A DNA stretch of 64,000 nt from positions 1,178,001 to 1,242,000 of the forward strand of contig NZ_CP011503.1 of NCBI RefSeq assembly GCF_001028665.1. The letters are read 5' to 3'. Under the pieces are notes generated by a model that searched no databases, was not told where the DNA came from, and saw only the letters and a list, made by a program, of their open reading frames with translations. Of the stretch, positions 58,472 through 64,000 are shown in pieces. The translations under genes were made by a program, and so were the position numbers. This stretch comes from Burkholderia pyrrocinia. GTDB taxonomy: Bacteria; Pseudomonadota; Gammaproteobacteria; Burkholderiales; Burkholderiaceae. The first letter of the stretch is position 1, and every line of letters begins with the position of its first letter.

Positions 58472-58963
58472 AAATTGACGTACTTCGGGCCAAAATGGAA
58501 GAGGATCTCGCGCGGCGAATCGAAGACATCCGTTTCTCTCAGAGCACATGCGCTAGCGTTGATTCTGACGCTGCGCAACAACGCTTTCTAAAGGCATTAA
58601 TCGTCCTTTTATACGCTAATCCTGAAGGATTCGCTAGATTTGTTTTTCGGCACCTACGTTTCTGCTATTAATGCAGAAGCCGTAGCTTGCCAAGGTGCAG
58701 ACTTCGCTATTGCCGAAGCCTTCTTATCCGACGTCTTTCGCTATCTGCACGACGGTAATAGCCGAGCACCCGGCTACAAGAAGCTCAAGCTGCCGGACGA
58801 TACACAGTTAGAGAAGTTTGCTCGTGACCGAGAATTTTTGTCGCAGGCGTTGGAGTTGATGCAAAGACCCGTGACTATTCCCGATAAGGTTACAAGTACG
58901 GAACCCTACATGGCTAAAGACACCAAAATCCGACGAGGCAAAGCTGCCAGTTCCAGCAAATGA
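58468..58963 (+). pseudogene. HEPN protein of MAE_28990/MAE_18760 type, frameshifted and truncated
   Basis: The first frame encodes MKIDVLRAKMEEDLARRIED and then ALIVLLYANPEGFARFVF before a stop at 58671; the continuation (GTYVSAINAEAVACQG, later PVTIPDKVTSTEP) is in another frame up to 58963. Removing one T from the TTTTT run at about 58643-58647 restores one continuous frame and gives the family feature LLYAxxEGFxxFxxxxYVxxIN. The C-terminal half, which should carry the R-x4-6-H catalytic motif, is missing because the sequence changes to methyltransferase-like after about 58905. ATG 58468 overlaps the DUF262 stop. A sequencing error or programmed slippage are alternatives to a true frameshift. 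Confidence 0.78.
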
Positions 58964-59648
58964 AATATGCGCTGCTTTCGCCGACCAAGCGAAGCGTATG
59001 GCAGATACGTTGCAAACATCTAGTTTTTTGATCGATCCAGCTCGGGTCAAAATCGCGGTTGGCAATACCACTGAATTTAAAGAAAAAGCGCCGACGGATT
59101 TTACTTTGACTTCTCCGTCGTACTGCACAAGAATCGACTATATAGCAGTGATTCGGGCGGAGTTAGCTCCAGCAAATAGCTCACTGAACGAGGATCGTGA
59201 CTACCTTAGCAAGAAAATGATTGACTCCATTAAACTGCCGGTCGATACGATGCAACCCTCTATATTCTGGAGCGAAACTTGCCTTGGCTTTTCTGGACAA
59301 ACTCAGGTCACACGACTCGAAAGCATCCACGATGCCATTATTGCAAGACGCACCTCAATTATTTCGACAAAATATCAAAGTCGATTTATAATATTCGGAC
59401 CAGCATGAAGAAGAATGCGATGGCTATTTTGGCGACACAAGACTCTTATCATAAAGATTTACATAACGACGTGCCGACGATTCTGACTGAAATGGCAGAA
59501 AATGTTGGATTTGAGATGCGAAGACGAAGAGATTTTGTTCAGGGGAACTCATTTCCCGGAATCAATTCGCGATCCAGAATGTACAGAGACACCTCTCGAC
59601 TGGTTGAGCCGGTGATTTATTTTTTAAAAATAGAGGAATATAAAACCT
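58914..59648 (+). pseudogene. remnant of a second methyltransferase gene
   Basis: Fragments in at least two frames align with the C-terminal half of the island methyltransferase: DPARVKIAVGN matches ASPASVRLGN, TSPSYCTRIDY matches SSPPYCTRIDY, CLAFLDKLRSHDSKAS (59282 onward, another frame) matches CVDFLDALYQHSSKAS, and LATQDSYHKDLHNDVPTI matches VVQDSYYKQIRNDIAQI. The SAM-binding half is absent and the catalytic PPY is PSY. It is therefore non-functional. The 5' boundary is approximate; the 3' end abuts the second DUF262 gene. Confidence 0.82.
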
Positions 59649-60698
59649 ATGAAAGCCAACGCATCGCCAATGTCAGTCGCGGATTATTGCAACGCCCTTC
59701 AAGAAAAGAAGATTATTGTCAACTCCGATTATCAGCGCAAGGATGGGCTATGGACTGCGCCGGCGAGATCCTTCTTCATTGAGTCTATATTACTCGAATA
59801 TCCAATTCCAAAATTGTTTGTCTATGCTAAGTTGGACTTAAAAACAAAGGGCGTGATTAAGGAAATCGTCGATGGGCAACAGCGTAGCCAGGCGCTTATG
59901 CTGTTCTATGAAAATAAGTTAACCTTGTCGAAGAATCTCGAGACCGAGGAGCTTCGAGGGATGCGCTACAACAAACTTTCCGAAGAATGGCAGACTAAAT
60001 TTCTTTCTTATCAGCTGCCAGTCGATCAATTTTCCGGAGTGCCCGAGAATGAAGTGAGAGAAGCTTTCCGGCGAATGAATGCCAACAACGTCCCGTTGAA
60101 TGCGGAGGAGCAACGAAACGCACGCTATCAAGGCGACTTTAAATGGTTTATCAATGGTCTCGCGGAAATATTCAAGGAGTCGTTGCTCAGCATTGGCGTT
60201 CTATCTCGTCGCGACATGATTCGCATGACCGACCTGCGACTCTACGCGGAGATCGTTCTTACTATGGACGAGGGCTTCGTAACGGTAAAAGGGGCGCAGC
60301 TCGATCGTATTTACAAAAAATACAATGCTGGGTTCGAGCAGGCTGATGATCTGAACGAAAAAATAAAATATGGGATCGAGTTTGTTTTGCAACACGAAGT
60401 TTTGCATGAGGATGTGCTTCTTCGAATGCATGTCTTCCAATCTCTTGTGCTTGCTGCAATTGCCGTTCGCTTCGGCGGCGACTTCAGTGATAAAGCAGAA
60501 CTGGATCATGAAGAAATGTGTGCCGAAATTGTCGCGCACGATTTCCCCGTTGAGACGCTGATAGCCTCTTTGCAAGATCCGGAAGATTTTCCAGCGTTGA
60601 CGAAATTTGTAGGTGCGAGTTCAGAGGCAACCAACACGGGCGCTGCACGCGCAATTCGATTTTTATATTTCAAACAGGCACTTAAGAACTTGGTCTGA
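59649..60698 (+). CDS. DUF262-domain protein, island copy 2
   Basis: A 349-residue DUF262 protein with the canonical motif VDGQQRSQALMLFY (DGQQR 75-79), an upstream VNSDYQRKDGLW and a later FRRMNANNVPLNAEEQRNARY. It differs strongly from copy 1, so the duplication is old or the two copies came separately. No nuclease motif is visible beyond the domain. Its reading frame is intact and it is followed after 5 bases by the HEPN-like gene. Confidence 0.87.
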   Translation: MKANASPMSVADYCNALQEKKIIVNSDYQRKDGLWTAPARSFFIESILLEYPIPKLFVYAKLDLKTKGVIKEIVDGQQRSQALMLFYENKLTLSKNLETEELRGMRYNKLSEEWQTKFLSYQLPVDQFSGVPENEVREAFRRMNANNVPLNAEEQRNARYQGDFKWFINGLAEIFKESLLSIGVLSRRDMIRMTDLRLYAEIVLTMDEGFVTVKGAQLDRIYKKYNAGFEQADDLNEKIKYGIEFVLQHEVLHEDVLLRMHVFQSLVLAAIAVRFGGDFSDKAELDHEEMCAEIVAHDFPVETLIASLQDPEDFPALTKFVGASSEATNTGAARAIRFLYFKQALKNLV

Positions 60699-60703
60699 TT
60701 ATT

Positions 60704-61354
60704 ATGCGCGCGTCAATGCATTTGGGGCGCCTGCATAGTGCCGCCCAATATCGGATTAAACGGTTAAGCGATCTTTTTAAATCTATTCCCGGGCTCAGCC
60801 CGGAGGAAAGGGGAAGGAGACTTTCGTATATTGCGATCGAGTTGGATAATTTAAATATATGTGCGCTTAGAGAATTCACCATAAGCACCATCCGGAAAGC
60901 AAAAACGCTTTCTGGGGTAAAGGTTTCGGTATCCTTAAACATCGGTCCGGAAGACGAGATTGCAGCTTACATGCTGTCCGTAACGAATAGTGTGAAATAT
61001 GCGAAAATGCACTCGCCGGCTCGCATAAAGCGCAGCGACGAGCAAGCTATTCGCGACCCGAAGCAAATCGAGAAAATTTTGATTGCTTGTTCCGCAAGCA
61101 ATTTACCGTCCTTGCAGAACGCCCTGGCGCTCAACTCGAGCATGTTTCGCGACTTAAAGTTTGTTCGTCATTTTTATGCCCATAGAAACCAAGACACTTT
61201 CGGTAAAGCCGCGACAAACGCGGCAAGCTTGGGGGTATTAAACCTTGATCATCCAGATAAGATTCTTCTGCACGTCATGAGTGGTAAAACTCACTCGGTA
61301 ATCGAGGAATGGTTGGCAGATGCAACGATTTTTTACGACTATCTAATGCAATAA
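60704..61354 (+). CDS. putative HEPN-type protein, island copy 2
   Basis: A 216-residue mostly helical protein not similar to the HEPN-1 remnant by eye. In its last third it has FRDLKFVRHFYAHRNQDTF; R155-x4-H160 matches the R-x4-6-H signature of HEPN ribonucleases. The position after DUF262 equals that of HEPN-1 in copy 1, which supports the assignment. It may be a nuclease effector or a HEPN-like RNA-binding protein. The start is ATG 60704, 5 bases after the DUF262 stop. Confidence 0.65.
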   Translation: MRASMHLGRLHSAAQYRIKRLSDLFKSIPGLSPEERGRRLSYIAIELDNLNICALREFTISTIRKAKTLSGVKVSVSLNIGPEDEIAAYMLSVTNSVKYAKMHSPARIKRSDEQAIRDPKQIEKILIACSASNLPSLQNALALNSSMFRDLKFVRHFYAHRNQDTFGKAATNAASLGVLNLDHPDKILLHVMSGKTHSVIEEWLADATIFYDYLMQ

Positions 61355-61703
61355 ATGACCTGTTTGCGCCGATGACGCGCACGAGTGGCACGCCGCCCGA
61401 AATACATTTAGGGTACCTCCCGTAAATGCAAAAGATCGCATCGGCCGCGGCGGACTTCCCCTGCATTTCCTTCATCGAACGTGTTCGAGATACCCGCTTT
61501 GTCCGGTCCTTCGCCGGTCGGGGGCACCCAATTTCGGCGTTCGAACGGGCAATGAGCACATCAAGCCAACTCGCAAAACGGCTGAATATCCACCGGAGAA
61601 CCGTGCCGCCGTTTGCATCAGGACTTCCACCACCTGCCAAGGCGCGAACCTCTGTCCCCTATAATTCCTTGCAGTAATATGCCCCTTATTTTTGCCTTAC
61701 GTT
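61355..61703. other. island right end without a supported gene
   Basis: About 350 bases between the last island gene and attR. Short frames on both strands (83 and 121 codons) show no integrase or other family feature. It could hold att-flanking binding sites or the remains of a lost integrase gene; neither can be shown here. Confidence 0.45.
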
Positions 61704-61755
61704 CTCTTAATCCGTAGGTCGAGTGTTCGAGTCACTCACGCCCCACCAGGAATTC
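61704..61755 (+). repeat. attR-like direct repeat (52 bp), distal end
   Basis: Identical to the 3' part of tRNA-Lys plus seven flanking bases (55760-55811). It lacks the 5' half of the tRNA, so it is not a second tRNA gene. Confidence 0.93.
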
Positions 61756-61757
61756 AA

Positions 61758-61792
61758 AAGGCCGGTCAGCGCAAGCTGACCGGCCTTTTTCA
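61758..61792 (+). terminator. original chromosomal terminator of tRNA-Lys
   Basis: A 13-bp stem (61758-61770 with 61775-61787), loop GCAA, then TTTTTCATTT. It follows the distal repeat exactly where a tRNA terminator would be before integration. Confidence 0.88.
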
Positions 61793-62079
61793 TTTCCGCG
61801 CGCCACGCTCGTGGCACGTCTCCTCTCGCAGTACGCATCCGTACGCCCCTTCCGCATCGTTTCCGCTAGAATCGTCCGACAAATATCACACGACCGGCTC
61901 AGGCACTGCCGCTTGCCCGCCGGCACTGAGAGAACATGGGACGTCAGACATGGAAGCATGTGAACGAGACGCGACCATTCAGAGGGCATGGTTGCGCCGA
62001 TATCGGCCTGTCCGTCGGGACACGCCACTCACCCGATCGCACCCGCATCCGCCGCGCGGCGCACGAACCGGATCCGGTC

Positions 62080-62985
62080 ATGCCGGGTAAGGACGCACTC
62101 GCCGCGCTGGCGCTCGGCGTCGTGCTGCTCGTGCTGGCAGGCGTGCTTGCCGTCACGACCGGCCGCGCGACCGGCCACCTGGTCCGCGCGCCGGGCACGG
62201 TCGTGCGCATCGTGCAGGACAGCGACGCGATGCGCACGTACCGGCCGATCGTCGCCTACCTCGCGAACGACGGCCAGCGCCGCGAAATCGCCGGCAATAC
62301 CGCCTCGACCGTCCCCGCGTACGACATCGGCGAGAACGTCGATATCTTGCTGGACCCGACCCATCCCGACCGCCCCGCGCTGATCGACGATTTCGCGCAA
62401 CGCTGGTTCCCGGCCGCGGTGCCGGCGCTGCTCGCCATCGCGTCGTTCGCGATCGGCGGCCTGCTGATCGCCGGCGAGCGCCGCCGCCGGCAATCCGACC
62501 CGCCGCCGACCCGCACCGCAAGCAAGCAGGCGCGGCGCCGCTGGGATATCGCGATCGTGCTGATTCCGATTGCGATCGGTACAGGCTTCCTCGCCGGCGC
62601 CGGCGCGACCGGCCTGCGTCAGTGGCAGATCGTCCGCCACTACGCACACTCGACTGGCCACGTCGTCGAGATCGCGAAAAACGCGCGGTCGCCCCGGGCA
62701 CGCATGTCGCTGTATTCGGCGATCGTCGCTTTCACGACCGACAGCGGCCGCCAGATCACGTTCGCGCAGGGATCGGCGTCGTCGCATCCGGGCCTGCATG
62801 AAGGCGAAGCGGTCAACGTGCTGTACGACCCCGTCACACCCGAGCGCGCGGTCGTCGACCGCTTCTGGGATCGCTGGGGCCTCACGGCCATCCTGTTCGC
62901 GATCGGCGCACCGTTCCTCGCGGCCGGACTGTTCGTCGCCGCGACGCTGTGGCCGGACCATCGCCCGCACGAAACCGCTCGATGA
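62080..62985 (+). CDS. DUF3592 membrane protein
   Basis: A 301-residue protein with hydrophobic segments at its N-terminus (GVVLLVLAGVLAV), middle (ALLAIASFAIGGLLIA; IVLIPIAIGTGFLAG) and C-terminus, and two DUF3592-type beta domains (YRPIVAYLANDGQRREI and YSAIVAFTTDSGRQITF, each followed by a VDILLDPTHPDR / VNVLYDPVTPER motif). The repeated motif shows internal duplication. Function unknown. ATG 62080 was chosen; an in-frame ATG at 61936 is possible but its extra 48 residues are not membrane-like. The 324 bases upstream (from 61756) otherwise hold only the tRNA terminator. Confidence 0.75.
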   Translation: MPGKDALAALALGVVLLVLAGVLAVTTGRATGHLVRAPGTVVRIVQDSDAMRTYRPIVAYLANDGQRREIAGNTASTVPAYDIGENVDILLDPTHPDRPALIDDFAQRWFPAAVPALLAIASFAIGGLLIAGERRRRQSDPPPTRTASKQARRRWDIAIVLIPIAIGTGFLAGAGATGLRQWQIVRHYAHSTGHVVEIAKNARSPRARMSLYSAIVAFTTDSGRQITFAQGSASSHPGLHEGEAVNVLYDPVTPERAVVDRFWDRWGLTAILFAIGAPFLAAGLFVAATLWPDHRPHETAR

Positions 62986-63034
62986 CGATCGCGCGCCGGC
63001 CGCGCGCGGTGCGGCGGCCGTAACGGCACGCGCT

Positions 63035-63649
63035 TCACCGTTCCCTGAACGCCTCCACCTTCGCGCGATTCCCGCACGTGCGCATGTCGCACCAGCGCCG
63101 CCCGACGCCACGGCCGCGATCGACGAAGAACCACGTGCAACGGCCGCACTGCCGCACGCGTGCGAAATCGTCGCTGCGCAGCAGATGCTCGAAGCCGAGC
63201 GCCGCCGCATCGATCCAGCGCGACGCGGCGCGCGCATCGGGCCGCCACGCGAACCGGCCGTCGACCGCGTCGAACGCGCTGCGCCCGATCGCATCGCGGA
63301 TCGCGACGGCGAGCCGGTCCGCCGCGCGCGCACCGGCGCTGCCGCCGCCTCCGGCCGTCAGGTGCGCGATCGCAACGTATGCATCCTCGCGAAAGCGATG
63401 CAGCGCCGCCAGTTCGTCCGGGCCGTCCTGGCGCGCATGACGCAGAAGCCGTGCCAGATCGGCCGGCGCCAGCAATCCCACCTTCTCGGCCCACGCGCGC
63501 ACGGCCGGCCAGTCGACGAGCTTGTCCTCGTCGCGCGTCTTGCCCGTATCGGCCACCGTGTTGAGGAAGTCGAGCGCCGGATGGCCGCCGACGAAATCGG
63601 CCGCGCCCCATTCGCGCGCGTGCCGCGCATGCTCGTGTCGAGTAACCAT
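63035..63649 (-). CDS. CGNR zinc-finger transcriptional regulator (ABATE domain)
   Basis: A 204-residue regulator with an N-terminal ABATE ligand-sensing domain (GHPALDFLNTVADTGK) and a C-terminal CGNR zinc finger: CGRCTWFFVD and RWCDMRTCGNRAK. Such regulators usually sense a stress or metabolite and control adjacent genes. It is divergent from the alpha/beta hydrolase gene. Confidence 0.9.
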   Translation of the reverse strand: MVTRHEHARHAREWGAADFVGGHPALDFLNTVADTGKTRDEDKLVDWPAVRAWAEKVGLLAPADLARLLRHARQDGPDELAALHRFREDAYVAIAHLTAGGGGSAGARAADRLAVAIRDAIGRSAFDAVDGRFAWRPDARAASRWIDAAALGFEHLLRSDDFARVRQCGRCTWFFVDRGRGVGRRWCDMRTCGNRAKVEAFRER

Positions 63650-63689
63650 TTATTTGCACCTATCGGTTTCAAGTCCGGACAATCCGGCG

Positions 63690-63716
63690 TAACCTGTTAA
63701 CAGCAAAAACAGGTTA
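63690..63716. promoter_or_regulatory. inverted repeat, candidate CGNR operator
   Basis: TAACCTGTT (63690-63698) and AACAGGTTA (63708-63716) are perfect 9-base arms with a 9-base spacer. It is 14 bases upstream of the hydrolase ATG and 41 bases from the regulator start, so binding could block transcription of one or both genes. Confidence 0.6.
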
Positions 63717-63730
63717 GCACGGAGAAGCCG

Positions 63731-64000
63731 ATGCTCGAACTCGCCAACCGCTTCATGTTCGAAGGTCACCGGATCGCGTGGGGAACGCTCGGTGAAGGCC
63801 CGCCGCTCGTGCTCGTGCACGGCACGCCGTTTTCATCGCAGGTGTGGCGCCGGATCGCGCCGTGGCTCGCGCGGCGTCATCGCGTGTACTTCTACGACCT
63901 GCTCGGCTATGGCCAGTCCGACATGCCGGACGCGGACGTATCGCTCGGCAGGCAGAACGTGCTGTTCGGCGCGATGCTGCGCGAATGGGCGCTCGAGCGC
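63731..64000 (+). CDS. alpha/beta hydrolase, N-terminal part (cut by window end)
   Basis: The first 90 residues of an alpha/beta hydrolase. LVLVHGTPFSSQVWRRI is the HG oxyanion region and YFYDLLGYGQSDMP the following strand with Asp/Gly-x-Ser. The nucleophile elbow is outside the window. GGAGA precedes ATG 63731. Confidence 0.88.
   Translation, partial: MLELANRFMFEGHRIAWGTLGEGPPLVLVHGTPFSSQVWRRIAPWLARRHRVYFYDLLGYGQSDMPDADVSLGRQNVLFGAMLREWALER

Larger units (their letters stand above)
55760..61755 (+). mobile_element. tRNA-Lys-integrated genomic island (about 5.9 kb) with methyltransferase/DUF262/HEPN cargo
   Basis: The segment is bounded by perfect 52-bp direct repeats derived from the tRNA-Lys 3' end, and its base composition differs clearly from both flanks: for example 23 of 60 bases at 57361-57420 are G or C, against roughly two thirds in neighbouring genes. 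It carries only a putative defence cargo and no recognisable integrase, excisionase, plasmid or phage gene. It is therefore either a defective remnant or an element mobilised in trans. Boundaries come from the repeats; the interpretation as an island is inference. Confidence 0.9.

Noticed and set aside
58998..59408. 136-codon frame as an independent small methyltransferase
   Set aside because: It contains only a part of the catalytic half, lacks the SAM-binding motif and has PSY instead of PPY; the rest of the homology continues in other frames, so it is a gene remnant.
61426..61677. 83-codon frame at the island right end as a possible small gene
   Set aside because: No ribosome-binding site and no recognisable family; composition not distinct from non-coding sequence.
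61704..61755. Possible second tRNA-Lys gene
   Set aside because: Only the 3' part of the tRNA is present; acceptor 5' strand and D arm are missing. It is the distal att-like repeat.

Overview
The window looks like a chromosomal segment of a Burkholderia (Betaproteobacteria), most likely the B. cepacia complex. Evidence: high GC content (often near two thirds by eye), strong G/C preference at third codon positions with long antisense shadow frames, and characteristic gene sets: mreBCD-mrdAB next to gatCAB, dprA/def/fmt/htpX/rsmB/ntrYX, metX-metW, hslVU and a RegB/RegA-type sensor-regulator pair. Species assignment is inference; no database search was possible.

Layout. 1-3.4 kb: end of a COG0523 (CobW-like) metal-chaperone GTPase, dksA lacking most zinc cysteines, hslVU. 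3.4-9.3 kb: large lipoprotein, LuxR-type regulator, regA/regB redox two-component genes, a small cysteine-rich protein. 9.6-12 kb: argB, a HAD nucleotidase and slmA, overlapping or nearly so. 12.2-15.1 kb: autotransporter with a repetitive passenger. 15.3-17.2 kb: SAM-II riboswitch, metX, metW. 17.3-22 kb: AmpG permease, an M48-like protein without its catalytic Glu, AraC regulator, zinc alcohol dehydrogenase. 22.2-27.3 kb (minus): exonuclease III, PPK2, gatCAB. 27.6-33.9 kb: rod-shape operon mreBCD-mrdA-rodA. 34-37.8 kb (minus): Sel1 protein, aldolase, queDEC. 38.1-46.8 kb (minus): def, fmt, LysE exporter, htpX, rsmB, DUF4390, ntrY, an NtrX-like regulator, tRNA-Phe. 47-55.5 kb: dprA, thioredoxin-like gene, topB, LysR regulator, 2-hydroxyacid dehydrogenase, patatin, thioesterase.

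The most interesting part is 55.7-61.8 kb. A tRNA-Lys(CTT) gene is followed by about 5.9 kb of clearly AT-richer DNA. The last 45 bases of the tRNA plus 7 flanking bases (52 bp) recur perfectly at the far end, giving attL/attR-like repeats with no recognisable integrase between them. The cargo is two successive copies of a three-gene arrangement. Copy 1 is a DNA methyltransferase, a DUF262 (ParB/GmrS-like) protein and a HEPN (MAE_28990-like) gene that is frameshifted and truncated. Copy 2 is a methyltransferase remnant without its SAM-binding half, a second DUF262 protein and a different protein with an R-x4-H HEPN-type motif. A deletion appears to have joined HEPN-1 to methyltransferase-2. 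The element also brings a replacement tRNA terminator that resembles the chromosomal one left at the far end. I interpret this as a compact, partly decayed restriction-like anti-phage island.

After the island come a DUF3592 membrane protein and a CGNR zinc-finger regulator divergent from an alpha/beta hydrolase (cut by the window edge), with a 9-9-9 inverted repeat between them.
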